NCBI GenBank assembly: GCA_007115995.1
Contig: SKJI01000004.1
Span: forward strand, 1 to 39,190
Reading direction: 5' to 3'
Length of the DNA stretch: 39,190 nucleotides
Source: a candidate division SR1 bacterium
GTDB lineage: Bacteria > Patescibacteriota > Gracilibacteria > Absconditabacterales > Absconditicoccaceae
The first letter of the stretch is position 1. Each line of letters opens with the position of its first letter. The position numbers and the translations under genes are program-made. Shown piece by piece: positions 12,189 to 22,595 of this stretch. Below the pieces are notes generated by a model. That model worked only from the letters and a program-made list of their open reading frames with translations, was not told the DNA's origin and ran no database searches.

Positions 12189-13199
12189 CTTATTGAGTTT
12201 TACTAGATATTTATTCTATACATTTTGAAAAATGTACATCATTTTTTTTATAGATTTTTTTAGTATATATTACTCTCTATCGGTGATATAGAGACTATCT
12301 GATGTATAGAGTAAGTATGAGAGTATAATGTATCCTCATAAAATAAGTCAGATCATTATTCGCCATGATCCACTTATCGCTGAAATATTGTAGAGAAAGT
12401 GGAGCATTACTCAGAGTATGCATGCAACAGTTAATCAGTATATTTTTTTTCATATTGGCTGTAGTGCTACATATGCAATAGTTCAAGTAAAGATACTATG
12501 CATAAGAAAGCTGACTGCTCATCTATTTGTAATGGTTGCTAATCATCAAAGAAAACTATCTCAATGAGGAAGCGCATAAAATATATTTTCTATAAAGCTA
12601 AATCACAATGCTATGATGATTGATCGTAGAATAATATCTGACTTGAGTTGTGTATTTTGTGCAAGAAGAGAACCTGAAAAATACTTGAGTAATTCTTCTG
12701 ATCCAGATACTATAAGATAGTATAGAATTATAGTTCATATTCATAATTGGATTCCTATAAATGTGCTTACAAGTAGAAAGAGTGTTATTCAGATCACTCA
12801 TTGGAGATATTTTTTTGTAGGTGTTGTTTTAGTAATAATACTCAGGGCTATTAAGAGTATAACACAGTACATGAGCAACATGCTTGTTGATCATATTGAG
12901 ACTGTGGTTTGAGTGACTGTTTCTCGTGATGTATTTATAACTTGCATAAGAGCTGGATAAGACCAGAGTAGTATTCAGAGTATGATTCATAAAAATCATA
13001 GTATAATTTTTATTTTTTTGGAAGCAGAGTCTGGGAAAATTACTCAACTAATCCATAGTCGCATATTTACTATGAGTAAATTTATGAGAATAAGTACGAT
13101 AAATCACATAATTTTCTTACTAGTTTGTGAAATAATTACATTGTAAGTATAGTAGATTTGTTTAAAAATGCAATAATACTCCCTCTCTGTGATTTACTT
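12189..13199. other. 1-kb region without a confident gene
   Basis: Two small hairpins lie at its start (ACATTTT/AAAATGT near 12217-12236, TCTCTAT/ATAGAGA near 12275-12297). Downstream, one plus-strand frame (12394-13144, TGA read as Gly) is interrupted only three times by TAA or TAG in 250 codons, fewer than expected for AT-rich random sequence, but I recognise nothing in its translation and the opposite strand is almost as open. It may be a decayed gene or spacer DNA. Confidence 0.4.
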
Positions 13200-13205
13200 T
13201 ATAAT
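13200..13205 (+). promoter_or_regulatory. -10 hexamer of a probable leaderless transcript (rnhA)
   Basis: A perfect TATAAT ends 8 nt before the rnhA ATG and no Shine-Dalgarno is present. No clear -35 is seen at the expected distance. Confidence 0.5.
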
Positions 13206-13213
13206 AAACATGT

Positions 13214-13732
13214 ATGGTTACAGTATATACTGATTGAAGTGCACTTGGTAATCCATGAGCATGATGATGGGCATTTGTACTTGTTCGTAGAGGAGAAAAA
13301 ATCTACCACAATCAATGATGAGAAGCGCATACAACAAATAATAGAATGGAATTACTCGCTGCTATACATGCTTTGGAGTATATCTATCAAACTTTTGGTC
13401 AAACTGATGATATACAAACACATATCTGATCAACATTATTCGATACTCAACCCATAGCTACAAAATCTGTTACTGAACAGATTATTGTTTACTCAGATAG
13501 TAATTATGTGCAGCAATGAATAACATCATGGATTAAAACTTGGATTCGTAGAGATTGGAGAGTAAGTAAATGATCACAAAGAGTCAAAAATGCTGACTTA
13601 TGGATGCGTCTTCATGCAATTCAGTGATATTTTACAGATTTACATCGAAAACGAGTCAAGGCTCATGCTTGAAATAAATGGAATGAGTATGTAGATAGGC
13701 AAGCGAAATCTGCTGCTTGAAAATTTTTATAA
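13214..13732 (+). CDS. rnhA: Ribonuclease HI
   Basis: 172 aa with TGA = Gly. Degrades the RNA strand of RNA-DNA hybrids using two metal ions. Active-site residues are visible: Asp6 (VYTDGSALGNPGAGGWA), Glu46 (TNNRMELLAAI), Asp95 (VYSDSNYVQQGI) and Asp161 (NEYVDRQAK), with His151 in KAHAGN. KNADLW, the usual motif before the basic region, is present. It is about 17 residues longer than the E. coli enzyme because of an insertion at about 58-88, between Glu46 and Asp95. At least ten glycines are TGA, so a standard-code reading misses the gene. First of four same-strand genes. Confidence 0.93.
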
Positions 13733-13771
13733 GAAACGTACAGTTAAGTATTTATCCTTTTTTTTACAATA

Positions 13772-14647
13772 ATGGTGTTATGAATTGTTCTTTGAGTAGT
13801 TATCCTCATTGTAATTATGTGATTTAGAGTAGTACCTCCTAGACAAGTTGATATTGTTCTTTTATTGTGAAAGCCGGTGAGAATAAAGAGAGAGTGATGG
13901 CATCTTATTATACCTTTTTTGGAATCTACAAGAAGACAAGTCATTTTTGATAGAAATTTAGGGATTACTGTTGATTGACTGACTATCGATAATGTAAGAA
14001 CGTCTGTATGAATTAATGTGATTTATAGAGTAAAAAATGAAAATGATGCAATCTTGGCAGCAACTTTTGATATTGATAATCCTGTAAGGCTTGTGCAGTC
14101 AACGGTTGATGAACAGCTGAGAGCAAAGATCTTTACCTTTGAACATGTTGATATATTTGGGAAAAGAGAAGAGATAGGTATGGAAATAAGAGATGCTTTG
14201 AAAGTAAAACTAAGTCAGTATGGTATGGAGTTAGACTCTGTGCAAGTAACTGATATTACGTTAGAGTCTTCAGTACTACAAGCTATGAATAGAATTATAG
14301 AAGAAGAAAAAAAGAAGTTGGCGCTCGTGCGTGAGGCTGAATGACGTAAAGCTGCTCAAGTACTTGATGCTCAAGCTGACAGAGAGGTTAAAAAGCTTAT
14401 TTGAGAAGGTATGGCACTCCAAAGAATGGAGATTGCAAAATGATTTAGAGAATCGGTATCTGAAATGAAATCAATTGATAATACGTTGAGTGCTGCTGCT
14501 ATTCTTGAGTTTTTGATCACTTCATCAAGACTCGAAACATTAGAGAAGGTATGAAGATCAAATGCAAAAATTATCTATCTCAATGAAAATCTTGAAGGAA
14601 AAACCACATCGTTAGTTGGGGCGTGAGTAGAGACTATGAAATCTTAA
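13772..14647 (+). CDS. SPFH/Band 7 (prohibitin/stomatin-like) membrane protein
   Basis: 291 aa. An N-terminal membrane segment (1-20) is followed by the SPFH domain (FRVVPPRQVDIVLLLGKPVRIKREGWHLIIPF, then GITVDGLTIDNVRTSVGINVIYRV) and a charged coiled-coil region (about 180-235: NRIIEEEKKKLALVREAEGRKAAQVLDAQADREVKKL in outline). Such proteins oligomerise on the cytoplasmic membrane and act as scaffolds for proteases or membrane domains; the partner is not shown here. Eleven or more glycines are TGA. 39 nt after rnhA and 21 nt before mutL, so probably one operon. The start at 13772 opens directly on the membrane segment. Confidence 0.88.
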
Positions 14648-14668
14648 TTTTATGATAAAAAGAATGAT

Positions 14669-16474
14669 ATGGCTATTAAAAAGCTTCCACAGCATATTAT
14701 CAACAGACTCAAAGCTTGAGAAATTGTAGAGCGTCCAAGTGCAATTTTAAAAGAACTTATGGAAAATGCATTTGATGCAGATGCAACAAAGGTTGCAGTT
14801 ACTATTGAAAAGTGATGAAAAAAATACATAGCGGTAGAAGATAATTGAGTATGAATCCCTTATGAAGATATACAGTTGAGTATAGAGCGTTATGCAACAT
14901 CAAAAATTACTACTGATTATGATTTAGAACGCATTGATACGTATTGATTTAGAGGTGAAGCACTAGCAAGTATTTCAGAAGTTGCATCAGTTCGTATACA
15001 AACAAGACATTGTGAGAGTACATTCCCAGAATGAGTTGGTCATGCATTATGGAAGGATAGTGATGTATATACTATTGATTCCATACCAGTATGATATACA
15101 CAAGGTACTAAGGTGTCCGTTGCTGATCTCTTTCAACTCATACCTGCACGTCTAAAGTTTTTGAAATCAGACAATACTGAGCGAAACTATTGTAAACAAG
15201 TATTTTTGTCATTTGCTATTATTCATCGAGATAAAGCACTATCATTATCTCATAATGGTAAAACTGTTTTTGATTGTAAAAAAGAGGAAAGTCTTATGGC
15301 AAGACTTGAAAGTCTCTATACAGCAGATTGGCAGTGAAAACGAAAAGTAGTAGAACGATCCGATGATACATTGCATATTTATTGAGTTGTATGAGATGCA
15401 AGTCTGCATTTTCCCGCTCAACAGTATATACAGGTCTTTGTGAATAATAGGCCAGTACAAGATAAACTCATAAAAAAAGCTATAATGGACGCATATGAAA
15501 AGCAAATTGTTCTAGGCACTTTTCCTTTTGCTCATCTTTTTATACAAATTAGCCCATGACTAGTTGATGTAAATGTTCATCCAAGAAAGAGTGAAGTAAA
15601 ATTTTTAGATCCTGGATCAATTTATAATCGTATAAAAGAAACTATACGCTCACATTTGTGAAATGAAAAAGTAAATTATGCGGCATTTACTAAGCATCAT
15701 ATCTCTCATACGTATTGATCATCACCTGCTAAATCGTGGTCTTGACATAAACAGTGAGTATTTCAACGTTGAGAGCAGACAGCATGACCTACACAAGCTT
15801 GATTAGTGTGATTTCATTGATGAGAGTCGGGAAATCATCAAGAAGAAAAACTCTCTACGCAGCAGCAAATTTATTTTGGTGATGATCCAGTACGTATTCT
15901 TGGACAACTCTGGGATAGTTATATTATTGCTGCATGAAAAGAGAATATATATTATATTGATCAACATGCATTAGCGGAAAGGATAGCATTTGAAAAAATA
16001 AAAAAACAGGTCGCACGTGAAGGATTTTCAATGGACGTGTTACTTACTCCATTGAGTGTTTCATATCCAAGGCACGTAGATATAGAAAATGTTATAGACA
16101 TCTTATGAAAAATTTGATTTGATTGTGCATTGTTTTGAGAGCAAAAAGTTATATTTTATGCAATACCACAAATTTTTGCTACTTATAGTGTTGATATAGA
16201 AGCATTATTGCAGTGGGTATGGTGACATACTGAACAACTCATAGAGTTACAACAAGATCCTCAATCATTATTTGTCTTATTGCTTGATGAAATTATTGGG
16301 ATGAAAGCATGTAAACTTTCAATCAAAGCTTGACAGCATTTACATTATACTCAAATGCACCAATTACTCTTAGATTGATTGCAGTGTATCGATTGACAAT
16401 TTGTATGTCAGCATGGGAGACCTAGTGTTGTACGTATTGAGAAAAAGTATGTAGATGCTTTATTTGATAGATAA
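14669..16474 (+). CDS. mutL: DNA mismatch repair protein MutL (endonuclease type)
   Basis: 601 aa. The N-terminal GHKL ATPase carries LKAGEIVERPSAILKELMENAFDA, VEDNGVGI and TYGFRGEALASISEV; NVHPRKSEVKF closes the ATPase region near residue 310. The C-terminal domain holds DQHALAERIAFE starting at Asp431, which fits the DQHA(X)2E(X)4E nicking motif, with ACKLSIKAG and CQHGRP later in the domain. This is the MutH-independent, strand-nicking form of MutL. Many motif glycines are TGA, including those of DNGVGI and YGFRGE. A proline/glutamine-rich linker lies around 330-410. ATG 14669 gives the family start MAIKKLPQHIINRLKAGE. MutS is not in the window. Confidence 0.95.
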
Positions 16475-16476
16475 GC

Positions 16477-17148
16477 ATGCGTTTTTTAAAAATTTTTGGC
16501 TCAATATTTGTAATTTTCAGTATTTTAGTATTGCTCTTTATTCTTTATGCTAATATATATATTATTTCTTTTGCACGTCCATATATTATTACATGATATG
16601 AAGAACTACCACCAGATTTACTACCACAAACAGTAATCACGTTATGAGCATCGGTATCTAGTGCATGAAAACTAAGTGATGCATTACAATGAAGAGTAGA
16701 TGAAGCTATTGCTTTATTTGAACAATGAGTTGTGCCAACTATTTTGATTAGTGGAGATAATAGATCACAAGACTATAATGAGTTGCGTGCGATGAGAAAT
16801 TACCTAGTAGATCAATGAGTTGATAAACAGTTTATTTTTCAAGATTTTGCATGATTTGATACTTATGATTCTATGTCTCGTGCTCAAGCAATATTTCAGG
16901 TTGATCATGCAATCGTAACAACACAGCAATTCCATCTTTATAGAGCAGTATATCTCGGAAGAAAATTATGAATTGATGTACGATGAATACCTTCATGAAA
17001 TTACCATCCTTGATTTTTTGATAAAGTGTATATAAGAGAATACTTTGCTCGCGTCAAAGCTATGCTGGAGATTATCTTCTGATCGGCTCCTACATTTTTA
17101 TGAGAACCGGTACCAATAGACTGAGAAAGTAACGGTTGGGTTGGATAG
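16477..17148 (+). CDS. SanA/YdcF-like DUF218 membrane protein
   Basis: 223 aa. An N-terminal membrane segment (about 8-33) anchors an extracytoplasmic DUF218 domain with [45 protein letters not shown] and [20 protein letters not shown], the typical order of SanA (vancomycin-exclusion) proteins. The family is linked to envelope integrity, but its biochemical activity is not settled. ATG lies 2 nt after the mutL stop, so translation is probably coupled. The last residues (GEPVPIDGESNGWVG) match the family's C-terminal GEPV motif. Fourteen or so glycines are TGA. Confidence 0.85.
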
Positions 17149-17158
17149 TTTTGACTTA

Positions 17159-17689
17159 TTATTTTTCTCCATTGTTTGATACTTCTTCTCAAGCATCTTC
17201 ATGACAACATCCTCATCCACAACATCATTCTTTTGGTGTATCAGTTATTTTTTCTTGGCAACATGAATGTTTTTTGTTGCTACAACATGTTCATTCTTCT
17301 GGTTGTAGTGCCCAATTTCATGAACCTTGCCAGAGTATGTAGAGTGCTCATAGTCACACTACTCATGCCATTACTGTCATTTGATTATCAAAATTCCATC
17401 ATGTTGAGTTGAGAGCAAAGAGCATGATAACAGTTGCAAGCAGTGCTCACAATTTACTCATAAATCAGAAAATGAGTAGTATTCATGCAAGAATTTCTCC
17501 AAGAGTTGCTATCCAGAACCATGTAGTTACTGAAAGAAACGTGAGTCACACTTGATGTCATGCTCATCAAACATAAGCGATCATTTCAGGATCTGCTCAG
17601 AGTTTGCTAACACCAAAATAAAGCATAATTGCTCAGAGGATAATACGAATAATTCCTGTGGTTTTTTTGCAAGGGATACACTTTTTCAT
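17159..17689 (-). CDS. DoxX-family membrane protein with a cysteine-rich tail
   Basis: 176 aa. The four hydrophobic helices of DoxX cover about 12-125 (RIILGAIMLYFGVSKLGA, then WIATLGEILAGILLIFGFMSK, then a third and fourth helix). The C-terminal 45 residues are soluble and contain four CC pairs (135-136, 143-144, 156-157, 161-162) with several His, Glu and Asp; CIPC lies at residues 4-7. Such clustering suggests metal or redox chemistry on one face of the membrane. DoxX proteins are diverse (quinone-linked redox and thiol stress proteins), so no substrate is proposed. Convergent with sanA-like (10-nt gap). Nearly all of its glycines are TGA. Confidence 0.8.
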
Positions 17690-18107
17690 GAGTGAATATG
17701 ACAAAAATTAAAAGTAGTTTAAGGTAAGTCTGAATTTTATTAAGATGTTTTATCGCATGATGGCTTTTCTTATGTCTTATGAAAGATCATTTATGCGATA
17801 GTTGTCTTTTTACCTCTGATTTATCAACTAGAGAATTTGACAAGTAACATTTCAGAGATATCTTGATAGTAGGGTTTTCTTTGGATAAATGCAAGATGTA
17901 AATAACGTTATTGATTATGATTATATTGCTTTTTGATAAAATAATGATATACAAAGTAAAAGAGACAAAGATATAGCATGCTCATCTTGCGCGGAATATA
18001 TAATATTCTGTAAACACATATTCTCAAGACATTCCTAGAGCTTTGATCTTATGTGAGGAGTGTTGTGATATATCGTTAATATTTTATTCTTAAATTTTTA
18101 GTACAAT
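17690..18107. other. Intergenic region between the DoxX-like gene and glyA
   Basis: 418 nt without a gene. A loose stem (TCGCAT near 17753 with ATGCGA near 17795) is the only structure I see. It must contain divergent promoters for the DoxX-like gene and glyA; no match to consensus is good enough to call. Confidence 0.5.
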
Positions 18108-19409
18108 ATGACAAATTTTCTACAAGCAATTGCAGCTTCAGATCCTGATATGTATAATCTTATTATATGAGAACAGCAGAGGCAGACAACTGGAATGGAG
18201 TTTATAGCAAGCGAAAATTATCAGTCTGCAGCAGTATTGCATGCGCAATCTACAGTCTTTGCAAATAAGTATGCAGAATGATATCCTGGGAAAAGATACT
18301 ATTGATGACAGGAGCGAACAGATGTCATGGAATCATTGGCTATCAAAAGAGCAAAAAAACTTTTTAGGTCTGATCATGCCAATGTTCAAGCTTTATCTGG
18401 TGCAGCAGCAAATCTTTGTATATATTGATGATTGCTTCAGCCATGAGATACTATTTTATGAATGGATTTAACACACTGATGACATTTGACTCATGGTCAT
18501 CCAGTAACATTTATCAGTAAGATTTTCCCTTTTGTGAGATATGGTATGAGTGATATAGCAACATGACGTATAGATTTTGATGCAATGAGAGCACTGGCAT
18601 TAGAGCATAAACCAGCAATGATATTAGCTTGATTTAGTGCGTACCCAAGAGAGTTAGATTATGAACGTTTTGCAGAAATTGCTCATGAAGTTGGTGCAAT
18701 AGCTATGGCAGATATGTCACATATTGGATGATTGATTGCTTGATGAGTCCTCAAAAATCCTCTTGATTATTGATTTCATGTTATGATGACAACAACGCAC
18801 AAATCCTTGAGGTGACCAAGATGAGCATTGATTCTCTCAAAAGGAAAAGTATCGAACCCACTCAAGAAGCCAGAAGATACCATAGAAAATATACCTACAC
18901 GTTTGGATAGATCTGTCTTTCCTGGTACGCAATGATGACCACATATGCATACTATTGCGGGTATTGCAGTCGCTCTTCACGAAGCAGCACAACCGGACTT
19001 TAAGGAGTATGCTCAGCAAACTTTGCGTAATGCATCAGCAATGGCAGATGAGTTTATGTGTTTATCATACTCATTAGTGACTTGATGAACTGATAATCAT
19101 ATGATCATTCTAGATTTTTCAGCTGATGATACACTCAACTGATCGATTGCAGAAAAAACATTAGATGCGATTGGTATTTCAACCTCAAAAAGCACAATCC
19201 CAGATGATCCTAATCCGCCATTTAGACCATCATGATTGCGTATTGGAACACCAGCAATGACTACAAGATGAATGAAAGAAGATGAAATAAAAATTATTGT
19301 CTGATTGATGCATGATGCATTTCAGCATTGTGATAATCATGACTATCTTGCGTGACTCAAAAAAGAAATTACTGCATTGTCACTACAGTTTCCTGTGCCT
19401 TGATTATAA
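18108..19409 (+). CDS. glyA: Serine hydroxymethyltransferase
   Basis: 433 aa, family length. PLP enzyme interconverting serine plus tetrahydrofolate with glycine plus methylene-tetrahydrofolate. Visible: [39 protein letters not shown], the PLP lysine Lys232 in [27 protein letters not shown] and [12 protein letters not shown]. Most motif glycines are TGA (PGKRYYGG has three). It supplies glycine, the amino acid that UGA encodes here, but that link is context and not evidence of coupling. ATG 18108 is directly preceded by TACAAT and no Shine-Dalgarno. Confidence 0.96.
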
Positions 19410-19480
19410 GAGAATAATTACTACAATACAGACTGACAATTTGTTCATACTGTACGTTTCAAACCTTCAATCTTTTGTAT

Positions 19481-20014
19481 ATGAAATTAGACAAACTCTT
19501 TGGATCCAAAGCAAAAGCTGATATTCTCAAATATCTTGTTTTTAGAAGACAGGGAATTTCTGTGAGAGCGTTTGAAAGTGAACTTGAGTGGTCTTTCCCA
19601 GCAATTAAGAAACAAATTGATCAGCTCGAAGATGCTGGCGTTGTAGATATCAATAAAGATCAAAATAAATGGTCTATATATCTTACTGAATGATTATGAT
19701 TGTATATAAAAAACTTGATGGTTTATATGTTACAGTGTGATTTGATTAAGTATTTTGATGGGTATGAGTTAGTTATCAATCGTTATTTTTTTGGGAATTT
19801 ATTTGGTAAAAAACTTGAAATTGATCTTGTAGTGATTTATTCTCAAACAGCTGCTGATCATGTAGAAGCACTCAAAAAAGACATAGAAGAAATTTTCAGA
19901 GAATATCTTATTGAACATGTAGTTGTATGGTTTATGCCTTCTGCTGAGTTTGATAAGCGTTATAGAGTTGCTGATAAGTTTGTTTTGAACTTGTTGAGAT
20001 CAGAAAAAGAGTAG
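19481..20014 (+). CDS. Winged-helix protein with a possible degenerate nucleotidyltransferase domain
   Basis: 177 aa. Residues 1-75 form a winged helix-turn-helix (LFGSKAKADILKYLVFRRQGISVRAFESELEWSFPAIKKQIDQLEDAGVVD), resembling ArsR-like regulators. The C-terminal half has GKKLEIDLVVIYSQ, which resembles the core strand of minimal nucleotidyltransferases (SDIDLLVI), but the GSxxxG loop and the first Asp are missing, so it would be inactive as a transferase. Archaeal and candidate-phyla genomes often carry such fusions. Two TGA glycines separate the halves (GLGLYI), so code 11 splits it into two fragments. A TTG start two codons upstream (19475) is possible. Confidence 0.6.
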
Positions 20015-20078
20015 TTGAAAACGATATTAAAATAGCTATAGTCAATTGTTGCACATTTTTTATTAGGAAAAAAATATC

Positions 20079-20270
20079 ATGTTACATTTCTTTTATGACA
20101 GTTTGGAGTCATTAAAAAAAGTCAAAAAACCTACAAGTAAAGAAGTATGGACATTAACAATAGTTATATTGATTGTTGTGATAATTTCTGCATTGATGTT
20201 TGCTTTCTTTGATAGTATCTTTGGAAGATTAGGTGTATGGTTCTTTGAAACAATGCGTTCTGTATTCTAG
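20079..20270 (+). CDS. secE: Preprotein translocase subunit SecE
   Basis: 63 aa, the single-membrane-span bacterial SecE form. A basic N-terminal stretch (LKKVKKPTSKEVWTLT) precedes the membrane helix (IVILIVVIISALMFAFFDSIF), the classic SecE layout. It clamps SecY in the plasma membrane. It has one of the few Shine-Dalgarno-like sequences in the window (AGGAAA, about 9 nt before ATG). nusG follows after 44 nt in the conserved secE-nusG order. Confidence 0.9.
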   Translation: MLHFFYDSLESLKKVKKPTSKEVWTLTIVILIVVIISALMFAFFDSIFGRLGVWFFETMRSVF

Positions 20271-20314
20271 GTGGTTCTCTCTGAGAGCGCGTTTTAATTA
20301 TTTTTCTAATATTA

Positions 20315-20890
20315 ATGACTACTGCTGAACAAGATATTAAAAAACAAATTGAAGATAACCAATATAGATGGTATGTTTTGAGTGTTGTCTCATGACAAGA
20401 ATCGATGGTTATCGAAAATTTACAAGAAAGAGTAAGTAAGCAATGATTGCAAGATGATATTGTCGACTATCTCAATCCCTCGGTTAATGAAGTCTACTAT
20501 AAGTGAACAAAAAAAGCTTATAAAGTAAGGAAGTTATATCCTGGGTACGTTTTTGTTAAATCAAAAATGAACGAAAAAATTTGGTATATCATCAGAAATA
20601 CACCAGGTGTAAGGTTGATAGTCTGAGCTGAAACACGTCCTATTCCACTGACGGATAAAGAATATGATGAAATGATGAACTATATAAACGAAAAAAATGC
20701 TAGAGCTGAGTTTGCTATTCCCTTTCAAACAGGAGATGTTGTTACTCTCAAAGAGTGAGATTTTAATGGTATGAAATGAGTCGTTACTGAGGTAGATCCA
20801 AGTAAGTGATTTTTATATGTCAATGTAGAGATCTTGTGAAGAAATACTCCTGTTATGGTTTCGTTTGAAAAAGTAGAAAGACTTGCATAA
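20315..20890 (+). CDS. nusG: Transcription termination/antitermination protein NusG
   Basis: 191 aa. The NGN domain (RWYVLSVVSGQESMVIENLQERV, KLYPGYVFVK, WYIIRNTPGVRLIVG) is followed by the KOW domain (FQTGDVVTLKEGDFNGMKGVVTEVD). NusG binds the RNA polymerase clamp and links transcription with ribosomes and Rho. Glycines such as GQE, KGTKK and NGMKG include TGA. It lies between secE and a lineage-specific membrane protein before rplK. Confidence 0.95.
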
Positions 20891-20960
20891 GGAAGTGATA
20901 CGAATTTATTCTTTTATGGTTTACTAGACGTTTTATATTCTAGAAAGATAGCCCAAAACT

Positions 20961-21812
20961 ATGCAAGAAAAAAATGCGATAGAATGATCAGATATACTTT
21001 GGTCGATAGTCGTTCTTGTAGCGGTTTTGGCTTTTTTGTATATGATTTTTTTTGGTATTGAAAAACCACAAGTATCTCTTGGTGCATCAGAACAGCAAAT
21101 TGTTGAACCGCAATGAGAAAGAGATAAGCAAGATCTATGAACTCAATGAGAGGGTACTGATACTATAATCTGAACATCTTTGGATGAACCTTCTTCTTTG
21201 GAGAGTCAATCTACCCCGATTGCACAAGTGCAGATTGCATGATTAAAGCTTGCTGATGATTGAACAGTTTGATGAACTGATTGAGCGCTTCCATGATCAT
21301 GATCAGAATGATCTACAAACTGATCGTCATCTACGTGATGAGTACTGGTAGCACATGGGAAAACCTTTTTTTCTGTACAAGAGCTCTTTCAGGAAGCAAA
21401 TGAAAAAAGTGATGGTATGATTCCATTATCTTGAACATTTGTATGGGAGTGAGCATTGAGAAGTTTAGTTGATTTTGGTCTTATATGACAAGAGCAATAT
21501 GTCTTGAAAACTATAGAAAATACGCATTTTGCTTACTTGTGATCATTTTCTTCTAGACATATTCCGTTATTAGAAAGTTTATGATGAAATATAGTTGAAA
21601 TTACTGACAAAAACTATATACATGAGAACGGTTTGTTTTGAGATAAAATTTGGTTTTTGAATACACAACGTTATAAAGACCTAGAAAAAGTAATCTATCT
21701 GGTTTTCTTTCACCAAACCAATGATGTACGATTTGTGCAAATGGATCGTGATCATTATTATGCTTCCAAAGAAACCACACAAAAAATCTTTGATATGTGG
21801 TACGATTGGTAG
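20961..21812 (+). CDS. Membrane-anchored protein of unknown function between nusG and rplK
   Basis: 283 aa. A short cytosolic N-terminus, one membrane helix (about 13-33: LWSIVVLVAVLAFLYMIFFG), then a long low-complexity linker rich in Gly, Ser, Asp and Thr (about 45-132; GGTDGALPGSGSEGSTNGSSSTGG in outline) that is unusually dense in TGA codons, and a C-terminal globular region (about 133-283) with TFFSVQELFQEANEKSDG and IFDMWYDW at the end. I do not recognise the family. Its place inside the normally continuous nusG-rplK-rplA block is odd. Ends TAG, 69 nt before rplK. Confidence 0.75.
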
Positions 21813-21851
21813 CACAATCAGTGGGAGATAGAATAACTCTTCTATTGTTTG

Positions 21852-21881
21852 TACCACTTTTACTTATTTTATAAAACAATC
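21852..21881 (+). promoter_or_regulatory. Conserved upstream element and -10 of rplK
   Basis: TACCACTTTTA (21852-21862) is followed by TATAAA (21870-21875) and then 6 nt to the ATG at 21882. The same 11-mer at the same distance precedes rplA, which suggests a shared promoter or regulatory site and a leaderless transcript. Confidence 0.55.
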
Positions 21882-22322
21882 ATGTCAAAAAAAGTTCAGG
21901 TGAGATTTACTCTCCATATGATTGCTTGAAAAGCGACACCAGCTCCACCGGTTGGTCCAATTTTGTGACAACATGGTATTAATATCGGTTCTTTTGTAAA
22001 AGAGTTCAACGATAAAACTATGGAAACAATGCAAGCATATGCAGGATTCAATGTAAAAGTTCCAGTTGATATTACTGTATTTGTTGATAGATCGTACGAG
22101 ATGGTTATTCATCCACCTTTGAGTTCAGATCTTATCAAATGGAAAGCAAAGATCAAAGTATGATCGTGAGAACCAAACAAAAACAAAGTTGCAACGCTTT
22201 CCAAAGCAGATTTGGAAGAAATTATTGATATCAAACTTCCTGTGATGAATACTAATAAGAGAGAATCAGTACTGAAATCACTTATTGGAACAGCAAAAAG
22301 TTTGGGTATTGAAGTAAAATAA
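21882..22322 (+). CDS. rplK: 50S ribosomal protein L11 (uL11)
   Basis: 146 aa. [38 protein letters not shown] is the standard N-terminal domain, with the proline-rich PAPPVGP motif and FVKEFN; the C-terminal RNA-binding domain contains LSKADLEEIIDIKLPVMNT and LIGTAKSLGIEV. It binds the GTPase-associated centre of 23S rRNA and takes part in factor-dependent steps including release. Several glycines are TGA, others GGN. The usual neighbour rplA follows, but after an unusually long gap of 273 nt. Confidence 0.96.
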
Positions 22323-22595
22323 TCAAGAAGAAATTTCTCAATATATTTCAGTTTGTGGAAGAGTTTATACTCGATACGAGGTGTCTGAAATAAAGTCAAT
22401 TGACAACAAGAGAAATTAGAATGTATGCTCTTGTAGGTGTAGGTATTTATACACTTATTGCGTGATATCATATGCATCATTAATCAATAAACTCTAGAGT
22501 ATTACATACTAAAACATCTCATAGGAAATAAAATATAAGCATAATGCTCGTACTTTATTTCTTTTTACCACTTTTATTCTTTATATTATCCAATA
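22323..22595. other. rplK-rplA intergenic region
   Basis: 273 nt, long for two genes that are usually adjacent. It contains a possible 20-codon reading frame (22430-22492, MYALVGVGIYTLIAGYHMHH), too short to call. The rplA upstream element lies at its end. No terminator is evident. Confidence 0.45.
22566..22595 (+). promoter_or_regulatory. Conserved upstream element and -10 of rplA
   Basis: TACCACTTTTA (22566-22576), then TATTAT (22584-22589), 6 nt, ATG at 22596. Spacing is identical, base for base, to the element before rplK. Confidence 0.55.

Noticed and set aside
22430-22492. 20-codon peptide between rplK and rplA
   Set aside because: Too short, no Shine-Dalgarno or promoter placement; could be chance.
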